Of a DNA stretch of 64,000 bases, positions 8,737 through 17,349 are shown in pieces. A model generated the notes under the pieces. That model was not told the DNA's origin, did no database searches, and saw nothing but the letters and a program-made list of their open reading frames with translations. The stretch lies in contig NZ_JAIVAI010000001.1 in NCBI RefSeq assembly GCF_020171525.1, forward strand, positions 992,001-1,056,000. The letters run 5' to 3'. Within the stretch, counting starts at the first letter, position 1. Each line of letters starts with the position of its first letter. The DNA is from Halobacillus yeomjeoni. Lineage in GTDB: Bacteria; Bacillota; Bacilli; Bacillales; Halobacillaceae. A program made the position numbers and the translations under genes.

Positions 8737-10218
8737 TCAATGGGCAGTTTTCCGCTTTTTCACAAAAAGGAATAAACCTAGGAAAATGAATCCTGCAACA
8801 ATCCCTGCCGGTAAAAGGAAAACCTGGAACAGATAATTCCAGTACCCCTTCCCTTGATTCAACTCCTCCTCGTAAGGGTCCGAAGCTTCTTGAATGTTCT
8901 CGGTCGGTATTGCGTACACATTGTGATTTTGGCTCCCGACGAATAACGTTTCATTGACAATGACCGGGCCTGAAGGAGCAAGCGTACCTCCAAGTTGTTT
9001 TATCCCGATTTCCTCTCCGTTCTCAGCATCCAATGCGTGAACGTAACCTTTTGCATTAGAAAAGTATACGACACCTTCGGATGCTACAGGCGGGGCTTTC
9101 ATAATAGTATTTTCATAGTCCCAAACCCTCTTTCCGGTCTTCAAATCGTAGGCGTAAAACGTCTTCGTTATCGGACTTCCCACAAAGACCTTGCCATCAT
9201 AAATCATCGGAGCTCCGGACTTGTTGTTTTTCACCATATCTCCTACTCCAAGGCTGTCCTGCCATACGATCTTGCCTGTTTCTTGTTCCATTGCATAAAT
9301 TTTATGTTCCGGGTAGGTTTTGCGTGGTTTACCGATAGCTTCCCCGACTATGGACTTAACCATTTCCTTATAAACTTGAATAGCTCCATAACGATCGAAA
9401 ACCTCTTTGAATGATAAAGGCTTTTCCTGTTCAAGCGCTGTAGTTACGACCAGGTCGTCGCTCAAGACGGGTGGCACATCATCCAATCCAGCAATGACAT
9501 TTTCCATCGGCTTCTTCCACTCTATTTCTTCATTATTCAAATCTACGGAATAAAATGTATAGGGCTTGGGCCCTCCTCCTCCGACAAATATGTTCCCATC
9601 TGAATAATTCGGTGAAGACATGCTTACTTCAGAACCTAAATCGACAGTCTTTCCACCTTCACCTGTATGAGCATCAATTTTATACAAATGGTCATCACCG
9701 GTAACCGCATAAACTTGACCTTCGATATACACCGGCGTCGGCATGACTTCTCCATCTGTCGGGAAAGTCCAAACCTCCCGGCCCGTCTCAGCATCGAGCG
9801 CCATCACGCCACTATCACCGGTTCCTCTCACTCCATTATTTTTATAAAATCGGTTCCCGAACCCGACAAATACTTTTCCATCCGCATAAATCATTTCTGA
9901 ATGGACCCAATTAGGGGCTTGGTTTGTCCATAGTTGTTCTCCTGAGCGTAAATCGAAGGCAAATAAATCCCCTGAATTATGATTTCCTACAAATAACCGA
10001 TTTCCTGCCACTACCGGGGTTGCTCGTATTTCATCATTGGTTTGAAAAATCTTTTCTTTCAGCGGTGATACGCCCGCTTCGTTATGTACGGGATTATTTT
10101 TATCGTTGAAGCGGTATTCTGTCCACGTCTCTGGTCCAAAACCCGCCATCACGAACCCGGGACTAGTTAAAATCAAAGTGATCCATAAAAACAGACACTT
10201 GTTCAAATATCGATCCAT
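8737..10218 (-). CDS. Exported PQQ-type beta-propeller protein with C-terminal membrane anchor
   Basis: The 493-residue protein begins with a signal peptide (hydrophobic residues about 7-22, ending VMAGF). At least six propeller blades follow, of the type A-x-DxxTGxxxW (ALDAETGREVWTF, AMEQETGKIVWQD, AYDLKTGKRVWDY, ALDAENGEEIG). A membrane helix near 465-485 and the basic tail KKRKTAH close the protein. This is the PQQ/BamB-like repeat fold held on the outer face of the membrane by its C-terminus. Residues binding PQQ in dehydrogenases are not evident, so it may be a scaffold rather than an enzyme. AGGAGGGAG precedes the ATG; 13 extra upstream codons are rejected. Confidence 0.85.
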   Translation of the reverse strand: MDRYLNKCLFLWITLILTSPGFVMAGFGPETWTEYRFNDKNNPVHNEAGVSPLKEKIFQTNDEIRATPVVAGNRLFVGNHNSGDLFAFDLRSGEQLWTNQAPNWVHSEMIYADGKVFVGFGNRFYKNNGVRGTGDSGVMALDAETGREVWTFPTDGEVMPTPVYIEGQVYAVTGDDHLYKIDAHTGEGGKTVDLGSEVSMSSPNYSDGNIFVGGGGPKPYTFYSVDLNNEEIEWKKPMENVIAGLDDVPPVLSDDLVVTTALEQEKPLSFKEVFDRYGAIQVYKEMVKSIVGEAIGKPRKTYPEHKIYAMEQETGKIVWQDSLGVGDMVKNNKSGAPMIYDGKVFVGSPITKTFYAYDLKTGKRVWDYENTIMKAPPVASEGVVYFSNAKGYVHALDAENGEEIGIKQLGGTLAPSGPVIVNETLFVGSQNHNVYAIPTENIQEASDPYEEELNQGKGYWNYLFQVFLLPAGIVAGFIFLGLFLFVKKRKTAH

Positions 10219-10305
10219 ATTCTCCCTCCTAATCGAAATGCAGTACCATCGTATCATACATTCATTTTCATATTAGGGAATATATGGTTTCATCACTCAA
10301 CTTTT

Positions 10306-10500
10306 CTACAATTGATGGTCTTTTTCATGGTGATGTATGGTCAACATCAAACCTGTGAATCCAGCTGTGAAAGACCCTGGGATTGATAATATTAAATAAT
10401 TCCATTCGTTTGTGTTCAGGGAAATAAAGAAAAATAAAACCGGAAAACCGATCCATACAATTAATGAAATCGCCAGTGCCATTTTCGTCCGCGTTCTCAT
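10306..10500 (-). CDS. Small two-helix membrane protein
   Basis: I do not recognise this 64-residue protein. It has two hydrophobic segments (about residues 8-27 and 33-55), an Asn-rich turn between them, and a His/Asp/Glu-rich tail (IHHHEKDHQL) that may face the cytoplasm and could bind metal. GGAGG lies 6 bases before the ATG. It is upstream of the PQQ-propeller gene on the same strand with a gap of about 90 bases, so co-transcription is possible. Confidence 0.65.
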   Translation of the reverse strand: MRTRTKMALAISLIVWIGFPVLFFFISLNTNEWNYLILSIPGSFTAGFTGLMLTIHHHEKDHQL

Positions 10501-10664
10501 CTCATCCCTCCAGCGTAAAATGACTTAATAACGTGAGTTCATCTCTATGTCCGACCAACCAAATGCTCCAGCTGGTTTTCACACGACGTGATAGTTACCC
10601 ATATTACACTATCCATACGGAATTAACAGAAAATGGTTTCAATAGATTTTTTGAATACCCGTTT

Positions 10665-10698
10665 TGAAAAAGAAAAGCGCTGGTCAAAACCAGCGCTT
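10665..10698 (-). terminator. Terminator downstream of the 10.7-kb small gene
   Basis: The 9-bp stem AAGCGCTGG/CCAGCGCTT with loop TCAAAA is followed on the minus strand by a T-rich run (TTCTTTTTC). Confidence 0.8.
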
Positions 10699-10711
10699 AG
10701 AGCATGAATCA

Positions 10712-11011
10712 TCAATATTTCCGTTTCGTTATTTCAGTCGAAGGGGATTCCTGTAACTCCCAACTAGAAGGTCCTTCACCTTGAACTAAGAATTTCTGCC
10801 AATATTCCCCGGTCATGCGATCGAAGATAAACATTTGATTATTCTCAGCTATAAAGTCATACCTGTATCCTGGGTCTTTTTCCATTTGGACGTTTACAGG
10901 TCTTATGTTCGGAGCACCCTCTTTTTCTTTCATAGAATCGGCAATCAGCCAGCTTCCGAAGAGAATACTCATCCCTAAAAATAAATTAGAAAATATTTGT
11001 AAGTATTTCAT
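10712..11011 (-). CDS. Small membrane-anchored protein, function unknown
   Basis: The 99-residue product has one N-terminal hydrophobic segment (about residues 5-25) with no lipobox cysteine, followed by a polar domain. The motif NNQMFIFDRMTGEYWQKF looks like a single beta-hairpin of the kind found in small 'domain of unknown function' envelope proteins. No enzyme motif is visible. AGGAGAAAG lies close before the ATG. It is the last gene of a three-gene minus-strand cluster with the VOC and DUF1445 genes and has its own terminator. Confidence 0.65.
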   Translation of the reverse strand: MKYLQIFSNLFLGMSILFGSWLIADSMKEKEGAPNIRPVNVQMEKDPGYRYDFIAENNQMFIFDRMTGEYWQKFLVQGEGPSSWELQESPSTEITKRKY

Positions 11012-11048
11012 CTATCTTTCTCCTCATCTATTGAATGAAATCACGTTG

Positions 11049-11429
11049 TCATTTAAAAGATCCGCTCGAAGGATTGATTTCTCCTATCTCGATACGGTTC
11101 CCGTCGGGGTCAAGAAGAACAGCAATCGTCCCCCATTGGAATTCGAGCGACTTTTCTACAAAAGTAACCCCTCTCAACTCGAGCTCATTCACTGCTGCTT
11201 CCAAGTCATCGACATCCAGGCGGATTACCGTCGGGTTTTGTTTTCGGGTTTTTTCATGAGCTGAACAAACCCCTCCCTGCTCCACCATCAAATACCTGTG
11301 GGGCAAATCAAAACAAACGAGTGTTTCTTTCTCGTTTCTTATAGGCAGCTGAAGTCTATTGGAATAAAAGTCTATACATTTCTTATAATTCTCGACAAAC
11401 AAGATCATGCCGAATTCTTTGAACCTCAT
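11049..11429 (-). CDS. VOC (glyoxalase/bleomycin-resistance fold) family protein
   Basis: The 126-residue protein has the two beta-alpha-beta-beta-beta modules of the vicinal-oxygen-chelate superfamily: FGMILFVENYKKCIDFY at the start and the terminal DPDGNRIEIGE, where the last Glu is the usual metal ligand. Substrate is unknown. GAGG lies 9 bases before the ATG at MRFKEF, the normal family start. A further ATG upstream overlaps the stop of the DUF1445 gene (TAATG), which could couple translation, but that start has poor SD spacing. Confidence 0.82.
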   Translation of the reverse strand: MRFKEFGMILFVENYKKCIDFYSNRLQLPIRNEKETLVCFDLPHRYLMVEQGGVCSAHEKTRKQNPTVIRLDVDDLEAAVNELELRGVTFVEKSLEFQWGTIAVLLDPDGNRIEIGEINPSSGSFK

Positions 11430-11449
11430 AATTTCATTCCTCTCTGCCA

Positions 11450-12205
11450 TTACTCCGGTCGATCCGTAATCAGCATATGACCAGGTGCATGGGTGATCAT
11501 GATACGAGGTTTCACATTCAATCCAACGTACTGCGGGGTCACACCGCATGGCCAAAACACAGGCACACGTTCATCTTCATCAAAAGGTGTATATTCACCA
11601 TAATCAGGGTTATGTAAATCCTCTATCCCGATTTCTACTGGATTACCGATATGGACGGGGGCCCCGTGCGCTAATGGATATTCAGCAGTGATTTTTTCCG
11701 CCTCTGCAATCTCATGCTTTTTAAGTGCCCTCATACTGACCACCATGTTTCCCTGGAACCGTCCGGCACTTTCACATGGAATCGACGTTTGATACATAGG
11801 TACGACCTTATTCATCTGCTGATGCAGCAAACCGATGCCCGCTTCATTTAAAGCTCTCTCAAAAGTGAAACTGCAACCTAACAAAAATGTCACAAAATCA
11901 TCCTGCCAGTATTGCATGAGATCCAGCGGCTCGTCCACCAGCTTCCCACCCTTATAAACACTGTATTTAGGCAGATCCCTGCGAATATCTGCATCTGCTA
12001 CACGCGGCGTTACCTGCCCGGCTTCAAGTACTTCAACAAGTGGACAGGCTTTAGGGTTACGCTGGCAGAATAATAGAAATTCGAAGGCATATTCGGACGG
12101 AAGTGTAATCATGTTCGTCTGCAGATAACCATCGCATACTCCTGATGTCGTTCCACTTTCTGTGTTATCTCTGTATTTCATGCGTTGCTCATAGGGATTT
12201 AACAT
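11450..12205 (-). CDS. DUF1445 / YcsI-family putative hydro-lyase
   Basis: The 251-residue protein matches the YcsI (DUF1445) family, annotated as putative hydro-lyases and related to the D-glutamate cyclase fold. Characteristic stretches are the N-terminal GVCDGYLQTNMITLP, the FLLGCSFTFE motif, PCESAGRFQGNMVVSMR and the C-terminal PVFWPCGVTPQ with ITHAPGHMLITD. Length is typical (about 255-270). The conserved cysteines and histidines fit an enzyme acting on a small organic acid, but the substrate is not known. AAGGAG lies 8 bases before the ATG. It overlaps or nearly touches the VOC gene, suggesting one operon. Confidence 0.88.
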   Translation of the reverse strand: MLNPYEQRMKYRDNTESGTTSGVCDGYLQTNMITLPSEYAFEFLLFCQRNPKACPLVEVLEAGQVTPRVADADIRRDLPKYSVYKGGKLVDEPLDLMQYWQDDFVTFLLGCSFTFERALNEAGIGLLHQQMNKVVPMYQTSIPCESAGRFQGNMVVSMRALKKHEIAEAEKITAEYPLAHGAPVHIGNPVEIGIEDLHNPDYGEYTPFDEDERVPVFWPCGVTPQYVGLNVKPRIMITHAPGHMLITDRPE

Positions 12206-12645
12206 AGAATCGCTCCTTGAAAATCTTAAACTCTCCCCTCTCTATGTAAAACACTGTTACAAAGGGGGGTTCTAAAAGGAAGTCTCAGCAACTCCCGAAC
12301 CAGTCTTACATAGCTTCTCATAATTGGACTAGGACGACAAACAGGTGAATCTATTTGAATTTCAAGTAGTAATCGAGCACTATTGTTAATTTTCTAAATA
12401 ATTGATATATTTATAGAGACAACTGTATATTTCTAGGAACGGGTGTAGAGAATTGTCTAACCATAAAAAAGACAATCGACAGTTCCCCGTTTTTGGAACC
12501 TTACCTGGGGGTGTGACCTGCGAGAAGTGTGACTTTTGTTGAACCGGCATGTTGCAACACAATGATTTCGCTACGTGACAACTTCAGATGAGTTGTTTTT
12601 TTGTGGCGTTTTTTCTATATGAACATGCTTGAGGAGGCGTTGAGG
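12206..12645 (+). other. Intergenic region: possible promoter and leader terminator
   Basis: This 440-base gap has no supported gene. It contains a promoter-like TTGATA (12402-12407) plus TATATT (12426-12431) with an 18-base spacer on the plus strand. A hairpin follows at 12578-12596 (ACAACT/AGTTGT) with a T7 run, 44 bases before the next start codon, and could act as a leader attenuator. The rest shows nothing I can assign. Confidence 0.35.
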
Positions 12646-12870
12646 ATGGGGTCAGTTGAATACTTCATAGATCAATTCAAATCTACCATCATGAATAACT
12701 TCGTTTCATCCGAATCCCACTCCATGCAAGAAACTTTGATACGTTTAAAAGAAGAAGTGGACGGCTTGGAAATAGACAAGAAATCAAAAGAGGTTTTCCT
12801 ACAAAACCTCAACCTCGCTTACCGAAGAGTACTTCAGGAAGTCGCCGGGCCTTTCGTTAAAGTCCGGTAA
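12646..12870 (+). CDS. Small soluble helical protein, function unknown
   Basis: The 74-residue product is predicted to be mostly alpha-helical and charged (SMQETLIRLKEEVDGLEID, then KSKEVFLQNLNLAYRRVLQE) with no membrane segment, cysteine or DNA-binding signature. I do not recognise it. GAGGAGG lies 8 bases before the ATG, which is far better than the TTG fifteen codons earlier that sits inside the T-run of the leader hairpin. It immediately precedes the methylcitrate operon, 69 bases from mmgD, but the cre site lies between them. Confidence 0.6.
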   Translation: MGSVEYFIDQFKSTIMNNFVSSESHSMQETLIRLKEEVDGLEIDKKSKEVFLQNLNLAYRRVLQEVAGPFVKVR

Positions 12871-12895
12871 AGGGTGTAAATTTTTTTCTGTTTAT

Positions 12896-12911
12896 TTGTA
12901 AGCGGTTTCTT
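12896..12911 (+). promoter_or_regulatory. CcpA binding site (cre) upstream of mmgD
   Basis: TTGTAAGCGGTTTCTT matches the catabolite-responsive element consensus WTGNAANCGNWNNCW at every fixed position. It lies 29 bases before the mmgD start, inside or just after the promoter, where CcpA would repress propionate catabolism when glucose is present. The B. subtilis mmg operon is also CcpA-controlled. Confidence 0.75.
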
Positions 12912-12939
12912 TACAATGAACTATTCAGGAGGGTCTATA

Positions 12940-14055
12940 ATGGCAGAACAAACGGTTTACAAACCTGGTTTAGACGGAGTTATTGCAGCTGAAACGGACA
13001 TTTCATATTTGGATGTTGATGCTGAGGAAATCGTCATTCGCGGATACGAATTGATTGAACTGGCGGAAAACAAGCAGTATTTGGATTTAGTCCACCTGTT
13101 GTTGGATGGATCGTTACCTGAGGATGGAGATCGTGATGCTTTGGAGAAAGAACTGAAACAGGAATACAGTCTCCCTTCCGGCTTTTTCAAATTATTTGAA
13201 CTGCTTCCGAAACACACCCACCCGATGGATGCACTGCGTACGGGGATTTCCGCTTTGGCAGGGTATGATCAAGACTTGAATGATCGTAATGCAGCTGAGA
13301 ACCGTAAAAAAGCGATCCGTCTTTTAGCGAAGATTCCTAACATCGTGGCGAACAGCTACCATATCCTTCAAGGCAAAGATCCTGTGAAACCGGATGAGAG
13401 CCTCCCATACAGTGCCAACTTCTTGTATATGATCACCGGTAAGAAACCGAACGAACAAGAAGCGGCCTTCTTCGACCAGTCTTTGATGGTCTACAGCGAA
13501 CATGAAATGCCGAACTCCACGTTTGCAGCACGCGTGATCGCTTCTACCAATTCCGACATTTACGGGGCTTTGACAGGAGCTGTCGCTTCCTTGAAAGGGA
13601 ATTTGCACGGCGGAGCCAATGAAGCTGTCATGTACATGCTTCTAGAGGGTGAAACGGTCGAAGGATTCCGTTACCTCCTTTATGACAAATTGAAAAAGAA
13701 AGAAAAAGTGATGGGCTTCGGTCACCGTGTCTATATGAAGAAAATGGACCCACGCGCAGCACTTATGAAAGAAGCACTGCGTGAGCTGGCTGAGGAAAAA
13801 GGACGCATGGATTTGTATGAGATGTGCGAAGCCGGTGAAACTCTGATGCGTGAAGAAAAAGGCCTTTATCCGAACTTGGATTACTATGCGGCTCCGGTTT
13901 ACTATCTATTGGATATTCCAATTGAGCTGTACACCCCTATTTTCTATGCATCCCGTACACTCGGTCTTTGTGCACACATTTTCGAACAGCATGCGAACAA
14001 CAAACTGTTCAGACCTCGCGTCAACTACACAGGACCTCGCGGGCTGCACCCTTAA
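12940..14055 (+). CDS. mmgD: 2-methylcitrate synthase / citrate synthase
   Basis: The 371-residue enzyme belongs to the short, Gram-positive citrate synthase group. It condenses propionyl-CoA with oxaloacetate to 2-methylcitrate (and can often use acetyl-CoA). Active-site blocks are visible: ASTNSDIYGALTGAV, GNLHGGANEAVM with the substrate-binding His, MGFGHRVY with the catalytic His region, and the Asp in YAAPVYYLLDIP. AGGAGGG lies 6 bases before the ATG; eight upstream codons are rejected. It is the first gene of mmgD-mmgE-mmgF. The neighbouring dehydratase and lyase make methylcitrate, rather than TCA, citrate synthase the better assignment. Confidence 0.9.
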   Translation: MAEQTVYKPGLDGVIAAETDISYLDVDAEEIVIRGYELIELAENKQYLDLVHLLLDGSLPEDGDRDALEKELKQEYSLPSGFFKLFELLPKHTHPMDALRTGISALAGYDQDLNDRNAAENRKKAIRLLAKIPNIVANSYHILQGKDPVKPDESLPYSANFLYMITGKKPNEQEAAFFDQSLMVYSEHEMPNSTFAARVIASTNSDIYGALTGAVASLKGNLHGGANEAVMYMLLEGETVEGFRYLLYDKLKKKEKVMGFGHRVYMKKMDPRAALMKEALRELAEEKGRMDLYEMCEAGETLMREEKGLYPNLDYYAAPVYYLLDIPIELYTPIFYASRTLGLCAHIFEQHANNKLFRPRVNYTGPRGLHP

Positions 14056-14088
14056 AAAATAAAAAAATATATACTACGCCCTTCCAAT

Positions 14089-14110
14089 GAGCCGGTCGAA
14101 CCACCGGCTC
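14089..14110 (+). other. Intra-operon hairpin between mmgD and mmgE
   Basis: GAGCCGGT and ACCGGCTC form an 8-bp G+C-rich stem around CGAACC, with no T-run after it. It is more likely an RNA processing or stability element than a terminator. Confidence 0.5.
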
Positions 14111-14151
14111 GAGGATCCGGGTACATAAACTAAAGAAGAGGTGGAAATGAA

Positions 14152-15594
14152 ATGGCAGAAGTGAAAATCAATACCGCTCAATCAACCGATCAAGTACTGG
14201 AACAAATTGCAGATTATGCTGTGAATGGAACGATAAAAAGCGACGAGGCGATGGAAACCGCACGTTATGTGCTGATGGATACACTGGGCTGCGGCCTCCT
14301 TGCGTTGCGATATCCTGAATGTACGAAGCACCTTGGACCGATTGTCCCTGGTACAGTCGTACCGAATGGTGTCGTTGTGCCTGGAACACAGTTCGAACTT
14401 GACCCAGTCCATGCTGCGTTCAATATCGGATGTATCATTCGCTGGCTGGATTACAACGATACGTGGCTCGCTGCCGAGTGGGGACACCCTTCCGATAACC
14501 TGGGCGGCATCTTAGCTGTGGCTGATTACTTGAGCCGGAAGCAGGTATCCGAAGGCAAAGCACCGATGACGATGGATGAAGTATTGGAATATACCGTCAA
14601 AGCTCATGAAATCCAAGGTGTATTGGCACTCGAAAACAGCTTGAACCGCAATGGTCTCGACCACGTTCTGTTCGTTAAAGTAGCGACCACGGCAGTCGTC
14701 ACAGCTATGCTTGGTGGAACAAAAGAAGATGTCGCGAATGCTGTATCCCAGGCATGGGTCGACAACTCCAGCCTTCGTACGTACCGTCATGCTCCGAACA
14801 CTGGCTCAAGAAAATCATGGGCTGCCGGAGATGCAACAAGTCGCGGCGTACGTCTTGCCCTTATGACGATGAAAGGCGAAATGGGTTATAAGACAGCCCT
14901 TTCTGCTGACGGCTGGGGCTTCCAGGACGTATTGTTCGGCGGAAAAGAATTGACGATTGCCCGTCCGTTCGATTCCTATGTGATGGAAAACATCCTGTTC
15001 AAGATTTCTTACCCTGCCGAGTTCCATGCCCAGACAGCTGCTGAAGCGGCGATCCAACTTCATGATCAAGTAGCTGGACGTCTGGATGAAATTGAAAAAG
15101 TTGAAATCACGACGCACGAGTCCGCGATCCGGATCATCGATAAAAAAGGCCCCCTTCATAACCCGGCTGACCGTGACCACTGCCTGCAGTACATCACAGC
15201 CATCGGCCTGATTTACGGAGCTCTCGATGCGGATCATTACGAAGACGAAACCGCGCGTAATCCGGAAATCGATAAGCTGCGTGACGTGATGGTGACGATT
15301 GAAAATGAACAGTACAGCAAAGATTACCTGGATCCGGACAAACGCTCCATTGCGAACGCTGTCCAAGTATTCTTCACTGACGGAACGAAAACGGACAAAG
15401 TGGACGTCGAATATCCGATCGGACACCGCCGCCGCCGTGACGAAGGAATTCCTTTGCTTTTGACAAAATTCCATGAGAATTTGAAGACACGCTTCCCTGC
15501 TCGTCAGGTGAGTGACATTTATGAGCTTTGTGATAACCACAATGACCTCGCTGCTACTCCAGTAAATGAATTCATGAACTTATTCAAAATTTAA
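14152..15594 (+). CDS. mmgE: 2-methylcitrate dehydratase, MmgE/PrpD family
   Basis: The 480-residue protein is a full-length MmgE/PrpD enzyme, which dehydrates 2-methylcitrate to 2-methyl-cis-aconitate without an iron-sulfur cluster. Family blocks seen are [10 protein letters not shown], the [20 protein letters not shown] segment, [35 protein letters not shown] and the late [12 protein letters not shown]. The reaction is the second step of the methylcitrate cycle, in the cytosol. AGAGGTGG lies 7 bases before the ATG. It sits between the synthase and lyase genes in one operon under the upstream cre site. Confidence 0.93.
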   Translation: MAEVKINTAQSTDQVLEQIADYAVNGTIKSDEAMETARYVLMDTLGCGLLALRYPECTKHLGPIVPGTVVPNGVVVPGTQFELDPVHAAFNIGCIIRWLDYNDTWLAAEWGHPSDNLGGILAVADYLSRKQVSEGKAPMTMDEVLEYTVKAHEIQGVLALENSLNRNGLDHVLFVKVATTAVVTAMLGGTKEDVANAVSQAWVDNSSLRTYRHAPNTGSRKSWAAGDATSRGVRLALMTMKGEMGYKTALSADGWGFQDVLFGGKELTIARPFDSYVMENILFKISYPAEFHAQTAAEAAIQLHDQVAGRLDEIEKVEITTHESAIRIIDKKGPLHNPADRDHCLQYITAIGLIYGALDADHYEDETARNPEIDKLRDVMVTIENEQYSKDYLDPDKRSIANAVQVFFTDGTKTDKVDVEYPIGHRRRRDEGIPLLLTKFHENLKTRFPARQVSDIYELCDNHNDLAATPVNEFMNLFKI

Positions 15595-15615
15595 TGCTGC
15601 TTAGGAGGATTTAGG

Positions 15616-16536
15616 ATGACTTGGATTGTAGAACCGAAATCAACACAGGTCGAGCGTGCTGAAACCTTCAAGCGCCTGATCGAAAACCCGGAAATTTTGA
15701 GAATGCCCGGTGCTCATGACGGAATGTCTGCTAAAATTGCCAAAGATGTAGGTTTTCAGGCCCTGTATTTATCGGGTGCCGCTTACACGGCCAGCAAAGC
15801 CTTGCCGGACCTTGGAATGATCTATTCCAATGAAATGGCTGAAAAAGCACAGGAATTGATCCGGGCAACGGATCTCCCTGTCCTTGTCGATATCGATACG
15901 GGATATGGCGGGGTATTGAACGTAGCCAGGACCGCCAGAGAAATGGTTGAAGCTGGGGTGGCTGCCGTTCAAATCGAGGATCAGCACCTGCCTAAGAAGT
16001 GTGGTCACCTCAACGGCAAGAAGTTGATCAGCCCGGAAGAAATGGCCGCTAAAATCAAAGCAATCAAAGAGGTGGCCCCGACGCTGGTCGTCGTCGCCCG
16101 TACGGATGCGAAGTCAGTGGAAGGTATGGATCGTGCCATTGACCGCGCGAACCTTTATGTGGAAGCTGGAGCCGATGCGATTTTCCCTGAAGCTTTGACG
16201 TCAGAAGAAGACTTCCATCAAGCCTCCCAGCGCATTTCTGTGCCGCTGCTTGCCAATATGACGGAATTTGGGAAGACTCCATATTTCACAGCAGAAGAAT
16301 TCCAATCTTTCGGGTTCGGGCTGGTCATTTATCCGGTCACTTCCCTCCGGGTAGCCGCCAAAGCTTACGAGCGGGTATTTACGGAGATTTTTGAGAAGGA
16401 TACTCAGAAAGATATGCTTGAAGACATGCAGACACGGAAAGAACTATATGAAAAAATCCGACTGCACGATTATGAGTCTCTGGATGAGAAAATCGCTCAA
16501 ACAGAACTTCCTGAAATAGGAAAAGAATCGAAATGA
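15616..16536 (+). CDS. mmgF: 2-methylisocitrate lyase
   Basis: The 306-residue enzyme is a PrpB/ICL-superfamily lyase that cleaves 2-methylisocitrate to pyruvate and succinate. Visible hallmarks are MPGAHDGMSAKIA, the metal-binding DIDTGYGG, the catalytic loop KKCGHLNGK (Cys as general acid/base) and VVVARTDAKS. AGGAGG lies upstream at good spacing and the gene starts 21 bases after mmgE. No prpE (propionyl-CoA ligase) is present in the window, so propionyl-CoA probably comes from odd-chain fatty acids or branched amino acids. A strong terminator follows. Confidence 0.93.
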   Translation: MTWIVEPKSTQVERAETFKRLIENPEILRMPGAHDGMSAKIAKDVGFQALYLSGAAYTASKALPDLGMIYSNEMAEKAQELIRATDLPVLVDIDTGYGGVLNVARTAREMVEAGVAAVQIEDQHLPKKCGHLNGKKLISPEEMAAKIKAIKEVAPTLVVVARTDAKSVEGMDRAIDRANLYVEAGADAIFPEALTSEEDFHQASQRISVPLLANMTEFGKTPYFTAEEFQSFGFGLVIYPVTSLRVAAKAYERVFTEIFEKDTQKDMLEDMQTRKELYEKIRLHDYESLDEKIAQTELPEIGKESK

Positions 16537-16540
16537 TGAT

Positions 16541-16572
16541 AAAAGGCCCTATACGCTTGTATAGGGCCTTTT
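16541..16572. terminator. Bidirectional terminator after mmgF
   Basis: A 14-bp perfect stem (AAAAGGCCCTATAC/GTATAGGGCCTTTT, loop GCTT) serves mmgF on plus and the convergent SRPBCC gene on minus. Confidence 0.92.
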
Positions 16573-16573
16573 C

Positions 16574-17005
16574 TTATTGATCGTTTTTATAGGAAGCTTT
16601 CAACCGTTCCAACTGGTTTAGATCTGATTTTTTAATGGCTTTTTTAATCAGAGGAGATAAGATTTTCATCATCCCTTCCGCTTCACAGTCTGCTTCCAGC
16701 TGCACTTTTGTGTGGTCGCCATGCTTTACGAACGTGTATGTGTAATCAGCTCTGAATTTTCCTTGAACGGAAGTCAGCGTCACTTTCGTTTTCGGAACGT
16801 ATTCACTGATTGTGCTCTTATGTTGTTTCCCTCTCGATTGGAAGGCGTAAACGGTTCCTTCCTGCACCTCATCCTCGGTGACTTTTTCCAACGAGGGAAT
16901 TCCATTCATCCACTTATGTCCATGGTTTTCTAGATCGATAAAATAATTCCATACCTTTTCCAAATCATCCTGGATGGTTATGTCGGTATTGAAAATTGTA
17001 CTCAT
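16574..17005 (-). CDS. SRPBCC (START/Bet v 1-like) family protein
   Basis: The 143-residue protein shows the polyketide-cyclase/SRPBCC layout: a first strand (STIFNTDITIQ), helices around LEKVWNYFIDLENHGHKWMNG, central antiparallel strands (TVYAFQSRG, TKVTLTSV, DYTYTFV) and a long C-terminal helix (LIKKAIKKSDLNQLERLKAS). Such proteins bind hydrophobic ligands in a deep pocket. No specific ligand can be inferred. It is monocistronic and convergent with mmgF. Confidence 0.85.
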   Translation of the reverse strand: MSTIFNTDITIQDDLEKVWNYFIDLENHGHKWMNGIPSLEKVTEDEVQEGTVYAFQSRGKQHKSTISEYVPKTKVTLTSVQGKFRADYTYTFVKHGDHTKVQLEADCEAEGMMKILSPLIKKAIKKSDLNQLERLKASYKNDQ

Positions 17006-17111
17006 CTGCTCCCCTCCCTTCCTCTATTATACACCTTCATAAAGGGACAACTTTTATTTTTCTTCGTTGGACATATACATTTACAAGACACACAGGTGAG
17101 GAGATGAATCG

Positions 17112-17333
17112 ATGAATTCAGGAAATGTCCCTATGTATGCGTTCTTCGATCCTTATGTTTATCAGACGTTGTCGACGATTGTAGGTACGAACATCGTTGT
17201 GCAGACGACTCAAGGATCCTTGAGAGGAGCTTTAAAAACGGTCATGCCCGATCACATCGTCCTTGAGGTGAGCGGGACTCCATTTTTCATAAGAATACAG
17301 GAGATCGTCTGGGTCTCCCCTGCTCAAGAATGA
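17112..17333 (+). CDS. YuzF-like DUF2642 small protein
   Basis: The 73-residue protein is a single compact Sm-like/beta-barrel domain: DPYVYQTLSTIVGTNIVVQT, then TQGSLRGALKTVMPDHIVLE and PFFIRIQEIVWVSP, the signature of the DUF2642/YuzF group of Bacillaceae, many of which are spore-associated. GTGAGGAG precedes the ATG. It is 16 bases from the manganese catalase gene and almost certainly co-transcribed. Upstream, CATATACATTTA at about 17072 resembles a mother-cell (sigma-E/K) -10, but I cannot confirm a promoter. Confidence 0.82.
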   Translation: MNSGNVPMYAFFDPYVYQTLSTIVGTNIVVQTTQGSLRGALKTVMPDHIVLEVSGTPFFIRIQEIVWVSPAQE

Positions 17334-17349
17334 AAGGAGCCGTGATGGT

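Noticed and set aside
11430-11555. 42-codon N-terminal extension of the VOC gene
   Set aside because: It overlaps the end of the DUF1445 gene, has no SD and would precede the normal VOC N-terminus.
14815-15540. 241-codon minus-strand frame inside mmgE
   Set aside because: Antisense shadow of a clearly coding MmgE/PrpD gene; composition (rich in Cys, Phe, Arg) and lack of SD fit a shadow.
17060-17085. Sigma-K promoter before the YuzF gene
   Set aside because: The -10 resemblance is partial (CATA followed by AT rather than TA) and no clear -35 was found, so it is only mentioned, not called as a feature.
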